Source: Trichostrongylus colubriformis (lineage: Eukaryota > Nematoda > Chromadorea > Rhabditida > Trichostrongylidae). From it: a stretch of DNA of 64,000 bases. The notes beneath the pieces were generated by a model. That model worked only from the letters and a program-made list of their open reading frames with translations. It did no database searches and was not told where the DNA came from. The stretch spans positions 25,311,274-25,375,273 of the forward strand of contig OZ022257.1 in NCBI GenBank assembly GCA_963978905.1, given 5' to 3'. A program made the position numbers and the translations under genes. Below are positions 1 to 12,214 of this stretch, in pieces (the stretch's first letter is position 1; every line of letters starts with the position of its first letter).

Positions 1-69
1 AACTTTTTCTCTTTCAGAATAAGAGCAGTGAATGTATGAGGTTGTCGGTAAAGTTCTTTCGCTTTTTGA

Positions 70-600
70 AGCAATTCATTTTATCACTTCATTACAAAAT
101 ATAGAGCATACTAAGAAGCAAGGTATCACCATTTATGCTATCACTCTTCGCTACCTTTCACGCGAACTTGCTATGTCATCTGCATGGAAGTGATCTGGCT
201 CTGATTTGAAGAAGTTGCACAACCATCGTTCAGTGTCATCTTTATTATCGGAACTTTTTCTCTAAATGGTTTTAGATAGGGAAAGGAGAAGACGATAAAC
301 CGATTGAGCAAGATCAGGGCTATAAGGTGGATGGGTCAGCACTTCCCAATCAAGCCCGACAATTTTGGCGAGTCACTTTTTCAATATGTGGACGAGCATT
401 ATCGTGCAGGAAACGAATAATGTCATGGTTCGGACGTCTCGTGGTTGGTGGTCTGTGGTTTTCGCCGCCAGTCTATCCAGCTCCTCACAGTAAAGGTCTG
501 CTGTTAGTTTGGTGTTGCGAGCCAGCACCCGCAATCGTTCGTCGTCGACCTCCGATGGGCCTTCTTACCGGTCAGAATCTTAAACATTTGTGACCTTCTC
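70..600 (-). pseudogene. mariner transposase relic, catalytic region
   Basis: Read on the minus strand, this stretch carries the recognisable catalytic half of a mariner transposase, the enzyme that cuts and pastes mariner elements. Visible motifs are FLHDNARPHIEK around 395-355 (around the second catalytic Asp) and HPPYSPDLAQS around 330-300 (the block preceding the third Asp), followed by an NFFKSEPDHFHADDI-like tail near 215-165. The frame is broken by several stops and shifts, for example a stop soon after the HDNARPH motif. Neither terminal inverted repeat could be placed, so the element borders are unknown. It is a dead copy; the family identity is secure, the limits are approximate. 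Confidence 0.75.
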
Positions 601-1084
601 AAAGGCGTTTGAACCAAAGTTGTGCCACAAGTTCAGATATTGAATTCTTCCCAAATGCAGCGGCTGGATTCGGTCGCTGAGAGACCCTATTTGAAATCAT
701 ATAGTAGAAGGCCCTAAAAGTACTTCTTCGATACATTTATTTCGCCGAAAAGGGTATCCGGGAGATGAAAGACAATATATCTATAGATGCGTGTGAACTC
801 GCACCACATGTATATGTACAAAGAAATCGCTGGAAAGTAGCTTGACGGGGGAAAAGCACGTTCCTAAAAAAGGAGAGATTTTTCCCGAAAACCTAATAGA
901 AAGCTATTCACACTTTTTGAGACGAGTTGCTACAGCACAAAATGTGCTGCACTTCAATAGGTACGGTCAATGGCTTGCAGTTCCTTCAGTCTCCACCGAC
1001 GACGTCTTTTCAGGACATCTAGTGTAAATTATTTGGATTTTTATCATAAACAACATTTTTCTTACTCTTTCACTTATTATTTTT
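600..1084. other. no gene seen
   Basis: No coding signal or clear repeat was recognised. The stretch ends in a pyrimidine-rich run (T and C) near 1080-1105. Confidence 0.4.
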
Positions 1085-1340
1085 TCTTTTTTTCTTTTTT
1101 TTTTCGCATCATCACGAATGAATAATACACCCCACGAGACAGCAAATGACATCCCCTACAACAAGCAACTGGGAAGGCTGATATGTACAATTCGCAATGA
1201 TGCGGGTGCGATGCGAATACATACCGCAACGTCGCACTTTTTAACCTGAGATTCGGTTCGATAACCCATCCTAACCTCGAATATTCTCTTGAATGCAAAA
1301 AATTCTTCCAGTTCCGTTTTTTCTTCTACACCTCCCGGTT
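1085..1340 (-). repeat. interspersed repeat family R, copy 1
   Basis: This is the reverse-orientation copy of a repeat also seen at 2160-2480, 12215-12500, 54310-54520 and 54810-55140. Shared landmarks are the GATGTCATTTGTTGTCTTGT block, a GCGACG block next to AAAAGCGC, and a GAAGATG-rich outer end. It has no open reading frame of note. It is divergent from the other copies by eye. Confidence 0.55.
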
Positions 1341-2159
1341 CTTTAAATGAACTTTTTACAACGACAGCGTGTGAGAACCGAAGCCTTTGACATCTGTACG
1401 GACAAGACGGATCCAACTCATCATTCTCGAACCCGCTTTTTAAAAATTTCGAAAACGCAAGCCCTTCAAAATTGAATTTCAAATTCAGCAGTACTGTATA
1501 GTACCTAGCGATGGGCTACTCTTCAGGCTCCGAAAAAATCGAGCATCGGTCGAAAGAGTGTTCAGTCACCTATGTGCGGCGACTTCCGTTCGTATCTCTC
1601 AATGTCCAACATTGCATCAGCCTCTCGCAACCGATCGGCCATGCGCGAATGAGCGAGTTCCCCTCTTTCGATACGAAGAAGACCGGTGTTCACATTTTTC
1701 TCTACAACACCTACGAATCCTGCGGACTGGAAAATGAGACCATACACTTTGGCGCTTTTTCGCGTTCACATATACATTCATGGAGGAGGCATTCAAAGGT
1801 TAGTGGAATGAGGCACGCCGCTGAGCCTTTGAGGGCAACAAAAGGGTAGTTTTCAAAGTTTTGGTCGAGTGTGAGAGTAGAAGCGCTAAAAGGTGGAACA
1901 GCAGAGGAAGAAGTGAATGAGACCACTCTCACTTATTTTTCGCTCACTCCCCTTTACTTTGTTAGCCACTGAAGGACAGATGGAGACGATGAGGAATTAT
2001 GCTAACCAGCCAGTTGCAGGTTTCCACATTCTCGCGGCAACTCGACCAGTGAACGGTACAGCTCTAAGTGAGCACAATGGAGTTGGAAAATTGCAAGGGC
2101 GCTCATTTCTACAATTATCGCTCCATAACTACCCTTTCTATTCATAATTCCCAATTTTG
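1341..2159. other. spacer between two divergent family R copies
   Basis: This segment lies between the minus-oriented copy at 1085-1340 and the plus-oriented copy at 2160-2480. It contains open frames on both strands (for example 112 codons at 1511-1849) but no recognisable domain, no splice-consistent exon chain and no repeat that I could match elsewhere in the window. Confidence 0.35.
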
Positions 2160-2480
2160 TTTTCCTCAAAGGAGCCGAAAGGAGTGTGCCGAAGAGAGAG
2201 GAAGATGCAGAGAAACGATCGATTCGTATTGGATATTCAAAGTTAGATGGATAATAGTGGAAAAACTCGGATTCAAAAGCGCGGCGCTGTGATGTGTATT
2301 CGCGTCACATCCGCATCAAAACACTGACTTTTCGAGTTGCCCGCTGTAGAGATGTCATTTGTTGTCTTGTAGAGTGTATTTCACTCATTCGCGATGATGT
2401 GAAACAAGTGAAACAATGTGCAGCAACAAACAAGTAAGACAACTAATTAAAGAATAAGCGAAAGCGTAAGAAAAAAGTTT
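2160..2480 (+). repeat. interspersed repeat family R, copy 2
   Basis: Plus-orientation copy of family R. It runs from a GGAAGATGCAGAGAAACG segment through AAAAGCGCGGCGCTG to the GATGTCATTTGTTGTCTTGT block and a GAAACAAGTG tail. The plus-strand copies at 12215-12500 and 54310-54520 have the same order of blocks. Confidence 0.6.
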
Positions 2481-2785
2481 TAATTACGATTAAAACCTGA
2501 TTAATTCACTACGTCTCAGCAAGGTGCTTATGCCGTGTGTGCATTGCGGCATCCACAAGGCACCGTCCCCCCACATCGTAAATTAAAATTGCCATACTCA
2601 CTGTGTCTTTCAATTGCCCTCTCCTTTTTGGTGCCTTCTCTACGATGTCGCGCGGTGCACGTCATTTGTTCGGAACGTGCACTTACTTCATATATGGCGA
2701 GTTGGTTCAGGTGTTTCGCTTGCAGGCAAATCTCTCAAGCACAGCTCGCGAGACTGCCCTCGTTGAAAACTACACAACACCCTTA

Positions 2786-3104
2786 GACCGCGTTCATACT
2801 TTGCGCACCAGCGTCAATTCGGCGCCGGGACCGGTGGCGACGGAGTCAAACTCACGCAACCATTTGCCCTCCGCCGACGACGGCGTCCATAGATAATGCG
2901 CAGCGTTTGCAAAATTTTTGACCTAATCGCACTACAGTATGGTCATTGTGGCCGCTTCGAAACTTGGCGCTGTGCCAATACACGAAGCGGCCACAATGAC
3001 CATACTGTAGTGCGATTGGGTCAAAAATTTTGCAAACGCTGCGCATTATCTACGGACGCCGTCGCTGCCGACGAAGGCGTCACTGCGCAACATATGAACG
3101 CGCC
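2786..3104. mobile_element. palindromic MITE, TTA target duplication
   Basis: A 319-bp non-coding element begins GACCGCGTTCATACTTTGCG and ends with its imperfect reverse complement (GCGCAACATATGAACGCGCC). It is flanked by TTA on both sides (2783-2785 and 3105-3107). A 3-bp TTA/TAA duplication is the hallmark of the PIF/Harbinger superfamily. The interior is a second, nearly perfect inverted repeat of about 75 bp per arm (roughly 2885-2965 against 2985-3060) centred near 2973. Related copies lie at 8549-9185. Confidence 0.75.
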
Positions 3105-3124
3105 TTACGGAATGCTGTAATCAG

Positions 3125-3308
3125 CCTAGTGAAAGGGGAGACGGTCGTTTGGCGCGGCCCTTTGGAGCTAATTTGCCAATGGGGCACTGCCAAAGCTCCT
3201 CCCCTAAAAAGGCTTAGGTAAATCTGGGAGAGATCAGACGGCCCATGCGCCCCATTGGCAAATTAGCTGCAAGGGCCGCGCCAAACGACATACACCCTAG
3301 TGAAAGGG
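3125..3308. mobile_element. short inverted-repeat element with 13-bp flanking repeat
   Basis: Arms beginning GTCGTTTGGCGCGGCCCTT at 3144 and ending at 3289 are reverse complements for about 40 bp. The whole is flanked by the direct repeat CCTAGTGAAAGGG (3125-3137 and 3296-3308). The direct repeat is unusually long for a target duplication and sits a few bases outside the arms, so the exact element ends are uncertain. Confidence 0.55.
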
Positions 3309-3599
3309 TTAATCACCATTGTGATCTCGAGACGTGTTTTACAAAACTTTACCATTTTACATGACTCTGTACCACTAATACCCTAGCCTTATCCTAAAAT
3401 GTAAAACATGCACCGAGGCCGGAAGGTAATCCTGTGGGCCAGAGGGTAATCCTGATTGCATTTTTATTTCCAGGAAAATGCAATTATCTATGGTCGTGGT
3501 GAATGGTCAACGTCAAAAAACCTCTTTGTTTTCGGTCCTCACATTGTATAGCAAGCGTCCTGTCTCATCTCAAATATTTAAGAACGACGTAGAGACATA

Positions 3600-4270
3600 T
3601 GAACCGAAATAGATTTATTTCGGCGATTAATGTCCATTCCTTACACATTCAGTTGCTTTCCAAATTCACAACGGTGGAGCAAATCGTACATAATAACTAC
3701 TCGAAGACGCTCATGCAAGGTGTATGTACAAAGGCTAAGGCCACAACAACGCAAATATTCTGTTAACAAAGTGAGCAAAACGGTATTTACAATGTATACA
3801 ACACGTCATTGGGAAGAAAATGACGAAATTGTTCTTCTGAGATAAGTCCCTGGTGGTCCTATGGACATCTGAAGCCTCCAAGCTCATCAAAGGTGGTGAA
3901 GAAACACCACGTCGTACAGTAAGACGACGACACTCACTTGAGGATGCGTTTCCTTTGGTGACGGCTTGATTGAAAGGAGCTATGGAGGCGATTCAAACGT
4001 AAGAGCGAACGCCGCTTCTGCTGCAGTTGCTGCTGGTCGAGCTTATCTTCGTGAAAGACAGAAATGTGAATCATGCAGACGAGTCGATTGCTGATTACGG
4101 TAAAGGGCAGCGGTTAGCGTGTGTGTGTGAGAGTGGTCGAATGCGTTGCTCTGTTCGTCGTTTCGCTCACTTATATGCGCCACGCCTCTGCGAACGTAAT
4201 CAGAGCCCCTCTCCATAATTCCTTGCCTTATCAAAAGTGAAAAACTGCACTTCAGCAACGTCTCGTGCAT
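3600..4270. repeat. interspersed repeat family S, copy 1
   Basis: This segment shares an ordered set of blocks with 11100-11780: a TGTACAaaGGCTAAgGC block and a CGGTATTTACAAT-like block near the start, CAGAAATGTGAATCATG in the middle, and CACTTATATGCGCCACGCCTCT near the end. No coding potential was identified. Similar short blocks near 13850-14110 suggest a third, more decayed copy. Confidence 0.5.
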
Positions 4271-5200
4271 GTGTAAATGGTACTAAGATCAAGGATTATC
4301 GGAGAAGTGAGTAATAATGAGCAGACAACTGTTTGACCATGAAAACGTTCCCACGCTGCAGATTTATCACTTCATCATCACATCATCATCATTACTTCTT
4401 ACAGCACTCGAAGAAGCAGTGGTAGCTTACAGTAGTGAAAGCTCCCGAAGGGCTTTCGTAGATTGAAGGACATACTAAATACGGTATTAGCCTTGAGTTT
4501 TTTTTGCTTGAAATTCGTTCTTCCAAACCGAAATGCGAGTGTAAGTTGGCCTGAGATTTCCTAGCTACCTTGTGAGATGTGATCTACCGCTATTGGCACC
4601 TTCCTTTTATCGCTAAAGAACCAGCCTGGACTGAGTGCAGCGGTCTCAAAAATCCTCACACTACCAGGTGCCCACTATATCGAAGTTCAGAATTGGACAC
4701 CGGTCTCCCTTCAGGTGTTTCTTTCCGGTGCAGCGAAGTCTAGTCGATCTTGTTTGATCCAATCCACGTATATCTATTGCAGTACCTTTTTTCACTGCGC
4801 CTTCTCCATCGTTCATGTAAGTGGTAATATTTTTGTCGAATTTTCTGCCACAAACATTTGGGAGAACGTCTTCGTAAGAACGTGAGCCTAATAACTCAAA
4901 ATAGTAGCCAAGAAGTTCAGGCAAGAATACTAGCACCACAGTGAGTGATGCGGTCTTTCACTCACTTTTCCGTCGCTCACGGTTTCAGTCACGCTTCCGG
5001 TCAAATGCGCCCATGGAAGACAGTGGCGATCTTCGCCTGATGCCAGACATTTTTGTTCGCGAGCGCCAATGGGCACTTTCTCGACCATAGTAGCACCATT
5101 GATCAATTTGCTACCGGCTGCTCGGCTTAGATATAGCTAGCCAATGCCATCAAATCGCCTAAAATAATCGACTTTCTAAGTATATCTTCTCTATTCAACA
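4271..5200. other. no gene seen
   Basis: There is a 92-codon open frame on the minus strand (4661-4939), but it has no domain I recognise and no flanking splice sites that join it to another exon. A short CATCATCA run lies near 4372-4392. Otherwise nothing is recognised. Confidence 0.35.
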
Positions 5201-5204
5201 AATA

Positions 5205-5445
5205 GAGAGAACCGGGGCCTATGTCAGGATTTCGCACCGCGGCATGTCGCAACCGAAGCAATGCGGACGAGCTGAGGGTGCCATGTTGTTGAGTCTCGAA
5301 ACGATTACAAGTCAATTGCGTATCGCGCCCCCAGTATTTCCGTGTAGTCGTTTTAAGAACCATACCGCGACACGCATAGCTCGCACACACTGCGTCGCAC
5401 GCCGCTCGTCGTCCTGCGAATTCCTGACATAAAGGTACACACCCA
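5205..5445. mobile_element. MITE family Q, copy 1 (eroded)
   Basis: This copy aligns by eye with the better preserved element at 40081-40311. Both carry GTCAGG followed by GCGGCATGTCGCAA on the left, GCTCGCACACACTG on the right, and a TCCTGACAT...GGTACA end. The terminal repeats here are degraded and no target duplication is clear. Confidence 0.6.
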
Positions 5446-5883
5446 AAGAAACGTAAACATACTAGCATCTGTGTGTGCAATCCTGAATCACCAAAACACG
5501 CAAAATTCAACGAGACTTCAAAGAGTGGCAAGATCTCACAGCGGCCAGATAATCTCCGCTAGGCGGTGAGTGATATTTCGCAAATCATTCCCACTATTTA
5601 AGAACTGTTAAAGTGCATGAATGATATTGCACAGCACGAAGATTCACAGTTTCCATAATAGATGACAAGTGATCCATCACAGCGCATGGGTGGTTAGATC
5701 CTATCAGCGAAAAAAGTTCATCTAAATTTAAGAGTGCGTCCACTTTCTTTTTTGCAAACATTCCAAAACAAATTTGGTAACAGGAAAAAATTGCCACGCA
5801 CTTAAATGATCGACAACATCCGCATCAGCAAGTGCGGTTAACAAGATCGACGTGTAAAGCAATGCATCTCCACCGTGTTGTAC

Positions 5884-6005
5884 TCAATAATGAGAAAAAT
5901 AATTTATCTGTTGTAATTAATTCCTATTGCACTAGCACTGTGTTGTACTGAAGTAACGTAATAGGAATTAATGACAACAGATAAATTATTTTTCTCATTA
6001 TTGAG
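5884..6005. repeat. 122-bp AT-rich palindrome
   Basis: CTCAATAATGAGAAAAATAA at the left is matched by its reverse complement at the right end. The arms are about 46 bp each with one or two mismatches, and the loop holds a TTGTACTGAAG segment. No target duplication is obvious. It is probably a small MITE, but only the inverted repeat itself is seen directly. Confidence 0.7.
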
Positions 6006-6189
6006 TTAGAACAATATATTTACAGCAATGCAGACTATAAGCCCTATTTTTAGGATTGGTTCTAACATGATTCCCGCGTCATTGGGGTTACACCCGATTT
6101 TGTGTAAGTTCGTTTTAGCTGGCTCTCTAATTTATTTCATCAAATAGAAGATATCAAGGAAAACATCACATACTATTGGGTCGAAAGGA

Positions 6190-6660
6190 GAGGAGAGCAT
6201 CGTTTTATGAATTTGTGTGAATTAGAGCTACCTGAGGTGATCAACCACATCTGTACAGAAAAAGCTATTGCTTTTCGATAGCCCCTAAAAATGAGGACGC
6301 TCGCTTCGTTGCTTCTGCTGCTCTAATTGAATCGCTTTGTTGGATTGAAAATACCAACAATTCATCCACTTGAAACCAGACAATCTGTTGCATCTACTGC
6401 TCCGCCTCCTCTCACTGCTATGCTTACTTTTGTGGTTGCCTCCATTACTAGTTGACAGACTATACAAACTGAAGAGAAGTTTTCTGAAAAGGTCCATTTT
6501 ACTAAATTTCAAAACTGCTTCAGTAATTCCAAGACCTTGTAGAATTCTGAGAAAAGTTTGTATTTGATTATGCTTGTGAACGCGCAAACCGGTCAGAACT
6601 TTCCTTCCAGCCAAATATGTGATGGATTCTTGACAGAAAGCTCACGCTCAAGGGTTTTGT
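6190..6660 (-). mobile_element. mariner-like relic, family P copy 1
   Basis: The segment shares blocks with 19010-19587 and 34897-35758: a GAGGTGATCAACCACATCTG block near 6235 and an ACCGGTCAGAACTTTCCTTC block near 6590. In the copy at 34897-35758 the latter is the terminal inverted repeat, so this is read as the right part of the same element. The left end is missing or too eroded to place. Confidence 0.45.
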
Positions 6661-8545
6661 TCGGAGTCACTGATTTCAAAGCAATTTCAATGAGAACAAG
6701 AGATTAACAGCGACAGACTGTTAGTATTTATTTCACCAAATGCTGCTTGAGAAATCTGAAAAAGCAGCAAATAGCAAAATAGCCTGAGTGTAGCAGCATT
6801 CAGCAGTTTCTGGGTCATTCGGGCTTGCATCTCCTTACTTGTGACAATGCTGATAGTCTCGGCCATCAGCATTGCCACAAGTAAGGAGGCAGGTAAACCG
6901 GTTCATTGAACATGAAAGATTTGCGCAATGGAAATGTTAAACACAGTTTTCGAGCAATAGTGCTGAGTAATTCGAGCAGTGTGATGTTTCCTACACATAC
7001 CTTCGGAAAGATTGAAAAGTACGTTAGCAATATGTAGAGCCAACTTTCGAGCGTTTTTAGGGTCTAATCGTATGATGGTCAGCAAGCTTCCTTGGTCAAG
7101 TAAACGCCACGTTGAAAATTGGCTCGTCCAATGCAGGTGTGATTCGGCTGGCTTGGTGCGGACCGGTGGAGTTCGAGCGGGCATAGCATCTTGAGGATGA
7201 GTTTTCACGCCGCGACAAGGGTGCAGCCTGAGTTGTACTGCAAGGGTCTACCTGCCCCGGAGCGACTGATCTGATCACCGCACGATGTCCCATTAACTAA
7301 CGTGGCGAAATAGAAGGTGATCATGATCGATCAATATCCCGATTTTTCACAGTATTGGTTGGAATCCAACAAACTCCAACTTCTCGCTCACTTGAGATCG
7401 TTCGCTCTGAGGAGTTGGTCTCTGTGGCATGCACAGAGGCGAGTCAGGTATATAGTATTATCGCCTGCACACTGGTTGCCCAATTCCTTACTATAGAATT
7501 TCTTTCACAGTCAAGCTCAATGAAGAAAGTCTGTAATAAAGATAGATTACTCAAAACTTTTGTCAATTGAAAGATTCATTACCATTTGTTGAAGTCTATG
7601 AGCGTGCATCAGCTATGCTGTATCATAAAATGCTCGAAACATTCTTTCGCCATTGTAACCTTATCGAAGAAGCAGCCTCGTTAACATTTTTCCGTAAACT
7701 CTTACCACCTGCAAGTGCAGAGGGGTGGTGAAATGCCCGATGACTGATATGCTATCGTGCTGGTTTTCTCTTGCCTTTCTGATAATACCCGTGCCATTGA
7801 GGCCATAATGTTGCGCGATCGACGTCATGTAGATGTTGCAATCTTGAGTTGGAATAGCGTCATAACGTATGACGCATTCGTGGATCCTTTTGATTAAAGC
7901 CTTTCCAAGACTTGAGGTGTTATGCGTATGAGGCAGACGCTTCGGCGCCGTCTCCTACAGAATCCTAGAAATCAAGAGAACTTGAGACTTTATCCACCCA
8001 AGGAAGTTAACCATTCCGAAAGCATTTTCAATAGGGTACTGAACCAGCTCTCAGTATTGATCAGCGCCGTGTGTTACTGATTTTACCTTTGTATTTCCCC
8101 CACCAAGATGCATGATGAGCCACAAGTAGGATAACTTTTCGGGTACACTGAGGAGCATCGCTTTCACCCTCCGGACCTCGACTTCGTGGCAGATCACATT
8201 TTACACAGACCCAAGAAAAGCGCGAGGTCACTGACTGTGACCACACATTCCTCTTTTCGATTGATTTTTAGGGTCTACTGCCGTGATCTAAAGCGCTCCT
8301 AATGTTTTCCACGCAGTGCGTTCAAGTTCGAGTGCTGAAATGATGACTGAAACTGCGAATTCGGTATGTCCTCGGCACTGTGGCACTGAACACAATGCAT
8401 TCCCAGAGGGTGGGGTTCTTTGCCCGTGAAGCTCGTGTCCACCACTTATTCCCTTTGAGGTGAACCACACATGGGATTTCCATTTCAAATTCTGAAGCCA
8501 TCATGCAAATGCACAATTTATATAATATGTTTGGTAAACAAAACT
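6661..8545. other. unassigned region with exon-like minus-strand stretches
   Basis: No gene could be assembled. A perfect short inverted repeat (CCTTACTTGTG...CACAAGTAAGG-like) lies at 6832-6890. On the minus strand 7090-7001 looks like a 90-bp exon (AAG before it, GTATGT after it) coding for SLLTIIRLDPKNARKLAL and onward, and 5600-5757 and 8330-8505 also have protein-like composition. None matches a family I know and they cannot be joined with confidence. Confidence 0.3.
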
Positions 8546-9890
8546 TTAGGTCGCGTTCATACTTAGCGCATCGATGCGGGCACAGGCTGCGACGGCTGTA
8601 AAATCATGTGCCCGCCGCCGACCACCGCTGCACTCTGGTGACGCGCTCCGTCTGCAGAAAGCTCGACACAACCACATCACAGTATGATGTTCGTAGCGGG
8701 GGCCACGAATTAGAACTCGAGTTTTGGCATGGTACCAAACTATGTCAAATTCGGATTTGAATTCCTGAGCTTCCGCTACGATCATCATGCTGTAATGTGG
8801 TTGTGTCGAGCGTTCTGCAAACGGAGCGCGTCACCAGAGTGTCGCCGTGGTTGGCGGCGGGCACATGATTTTGGCTACAGTCATACTTCACATGTCTGCG
8901 TCAATCGACGCAAACAGTGATTGCCGCAGATGACGGCGTCAATCTGATAGCGCGCACCGTTTGCGAAACGCTGGACCCGACTACACTACAGTATGGTGAT
9001 CGTGGCGAGAGCCCAGGAATTCAAATTCGAATATGGCATGGTATGGCACGGCGCCAAGATACGAAATCGGAATCGTAGGCTCTCGCCACGATCACCATAC
9101 TGTAATGTGTTCAGATTGAGCATTTTGCAAAGCGTGCGCGCTATCAGACTAACGCAGACACCGGCGTCAGTTGACGCAGACATGTGAAGTGTGGTGACGT
9201 TCTCCTACGTGGTGGGTGGTTCAGTGGAATGGAGAGTGCCACACGCTCGGAGAAGGTCACCACGTTGTAGTAGCCGAAATTACCGGCCTACTTTCCGGGT
9301 GAGTGGCTTGGACGTTGATAATTATATAATAGACTACAGGAATACGTTGAATTCGCGGCTCCTGGCATCCCTTGACGATTCCCTCGCGAGTCGATAATCC
9401 AACAACAAATAGATGCGAGTAATAGAATACTAAATAACTGAAGGGTTCCGATGATGAGTAAATACGATGAGTAGAACGAAGTACAACTTGGGGGCCTGTC
9501 CCACCTCAAAATTGGCTGGCCTCTACAGCAAATATCAGTTAGTCCTTGATACTGGCGTTGACGACGGTTCCGAGACGACAAAGGTCGTGCGACGGCTCCC
9601 TGGATCCCTGCGTTCACAAGACGACTCTAAAAAGACCCAAGAAGAAGGATAAAGAAAACCCCCTTTTTGGTGGCTGCGGTTTCCCGCGCTCTCTGCCGCG
9701 TCGAATACTCAGAGTACGCGGGTGTTCGTCTCGGGACTGTCGGGTGTCGACGTCAAGGGGCTCTCACGTGCCTGTGGTTGGCGACACATGAAGTATGACC
9801 GCGGCCTTTGACGCCGTCGCTGCCGGTACCGCTGTCAAATCGCCGCCGGTGCCGGCATCGGTGCGCAAAATATGAACGCAGGCTAAGGGG
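8546..9890. mobile_element. nested cluster of palindromic MITEs
   Basis: The cluster opens at 8549 with GGTCGCGTTCATACTTAGCG and closes near 9885 with GCGCAAAATATGAACGC, the same terminal repeat as the element at 2786-3104. Inside are two inverted repeats: arms near 8610-8710 and 8770-8870, and arms near 8945-9030 and 9080-9170. The second shares the ACAGTATGGT block and the GTTTGC block with the element at 2786-3104. A further terminal-repeat fragment lies at 9785-9810. This is best read as several related Harbinger-like MITEs inserted in or next to each other; the individual borders are approximate. Confidence 0.6.
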
Positions 9891-11099
9891 TGATGACCAG
9901 TCACGAAGTGACATTAAAGCCAATCCATTTGTCTTTCTCTTAATACCTTCCTCCGATATTAAAAGTTTCAATCGCTAGCCTAACCATGTGCGCAATGCTT
10001 TGATCGAGAGATGAAAGACTAAGTTGGAGTCATCTGCATGCAGGCCTGAAGAGTCTGCTAACAATGAGCTAATCTCACTCGCTGTGTTTTGTCACCACTC
10101 ACTGCACCTTTTTACTTGATTTGTCTTCTCTGATCTTTTTTCTTTGCGCGAATTACACCTCCCCTTCACATCACATGCAATAAACCCATTTTTTCGCATC
10201 TTGCATTAAGCGAGGCAACAAATAGTTTGTTTGAATCGACGGCAATTTATTGATTCATAATCTATTTCAATCGAAGACAATATTTATTGATTCATTTCTT
10301 CAAGTTGAGGGGTTCGGTTGTTTGAAACCTGGTTGGGAAATCGATTGCTTCTGGAGTGCGGTGGAAATATCCAGTATGTTAAAACCCTTCATACGGTCTT
10401 TATCTTCAGCAACTTCCGTGCAGTGCGTTAGTTAAAAACTTTCATTCAACACAGTAGCAAGAGGACTTCGCGTCGAATTCGCGCTAACTCGAATTCGCAT
10501 TACAAGTGAAACCTACTTTCTGTCACCATGTCCTTGACCACGCTATGAAAACCACGACATGCATTTTATTTACTTTGCATGAAGAACATAAGTGGCTACA
10601 AACTGTCCATTCCGATCAAAATTTGTACAAAAATGTTTCGCTATTTCGTCAAATTTAGCAAACGCGATTTATGAACATCATTTTGCGGCGCATACTTCAA
10701 CAAAGATATATATCCATATCATATGATAGAAACTAATGAGTATCTTAGAGTGCCCGATTGTAAAGGCCTTATTTCTGGATCTCAATCCGTTATGCAGCAC
10801 TACCCTTTACTACTTTCCTGTTTTTATCATGGAGCGCCCATTATTTCAGTGAGTTGTTCCTGCATTATCCCAGTCTCACTCTGGACCTTACAGAAGTTTT
10901 ACGTGACATACATACAAAACGCTCACTGCTACCAACATCTAGAAGGTGCACAGCTTTCGAGGATACCTACGACAAATTTCCGCAGCGGAGCCTATTCGTT
11001 GTTTTTGGGATTCTCGTGTCCTATTTAGCAGATATACAGAATGTCCAACCTTCAGGAACTGTAGAAAAGTCATGTACAAAACGAAAACGCAAACTTATT
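9891..11099. other. no gene seen
   Basis: The region is moderately AT-rich and carries open frames up to 142 codons at its right edge (10854-11282, plus), but these run into repeat family S and have no recognisable domain or splice context. Nothing else was recognised. Confidence 0.35.
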
Positions 11100-11780
11100 A
11101 TTTTAAAATTTATCTACAATTATGAGATCATGCAATTGCTCTTCAAATCTACACTGAAGCAACTCAGCATAAATATTGGCAACTCAAACACATGTACAAC
11201 GGCTAAAGCTACAACAATCTATACCGACTGTGAAGAAGACGGATATAAAAACAGTATTTACAATTTGTACAAAACCTCATAAGAAAGCTCAAGCTAGAGT
11301 TGAGCTGCTTGTGCTTCTGCGATGGCTGGTTCACTGGACATTCTTGAAGCCTTCAAAGGTGGCGTAGGACCCAATTGTGTACATCTCATAGAAACAATTA
11401 CAGTCAGATGTGAATTCTTTTCTTTAGCCGACGGTCTGATTGGATGGAGTTGATAAGACGACTCAGACGAGAAAGCGAACGCTGATTCTGTTGCAACTCG
11501 AGCTTGTCCTCGTGGAATACAGAAATGTGAATCATGGCTGACGAGCTCAGTGATATAAGGGTAAATGAGAATGACTAGGAAATGTGTGAGCGTACACGAA
11601 TGTGTGGCCGAGCTCGCCGTTTCGGCCACTTATATGCACCACGCCTCTACGAACCTTATCACAGACGCTCTCTGCGACTTTCAGCCTTATCAGCAGCAAT
11701 ACCACTAGCCAGATTACACACTCAGTCGGCAACGCTCGTGCTACAGGCCGGCGCATTTGGGTGCACACAGATCATAGCAT
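11100..11780. repeat. interspersed repeat family S, copy 2
   Basis: Second copy of the repeat at 3600-4270. It has the same order of blocks: ATGTACAACGGCTAAAGC, AACAGTATTTACAATTTGTA, CAGAAATGTGAATCATGGC and CACTTATATGCACCACGCCT. The copies differ by many substitutions and gaps, so the family is old. Confidence 0.5.
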
Positions 11781-12060
11781 GAGCGCTGCTGACACATTCT
11801 CCCTCTTGCATACTCAAGATCGTACGGGCAATTTTGTACCAAGCCATTTGCAGTGCCAGGCCATTTGAAAATGCATGCACAGAATGTCTGAGGGATTGCT
11901 AATATATTTGAGAGTTTTGTAAGGCTCCCTGACATGGCCAGGGGACTTTATAGGCACACTTCAATAAAAATGGGCATTAAGCGACATTCGCATTCGAGCG
12001 AAAGAAAGCCAGTGGGCCACCATCCACAATCGTTGACCTTGCTTACCTCCACGTTCTACA

Positions 12061-12081
12061 TTATTTATTTATTTATTTATT
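12061..12081. repeat. TTTA microsatellite
   Basis: About five uninterrupted TTTA units are present. Confidence 0.85.
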
Positions 12082-12214
12082 CAGTACATCACTAAGTGAT
12101 ATACCGTCTTACCAGACCAAAAACTTATTATTAGAGAAAACAATTCAAAGTAAAGTAGAGGGGCTTAAAGAAAGTAAAAATGGTGGGTCTCGCCCGCCCT
12201 TTATCTACTAAGCA

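Noticed and set aside
5127..5531. 134-codon minus-strand open frame
   Set aside because: It covers the eroded MITE at 5205-5445; the frame comes from GC-rich inverted-repeat sequence and has no domain.
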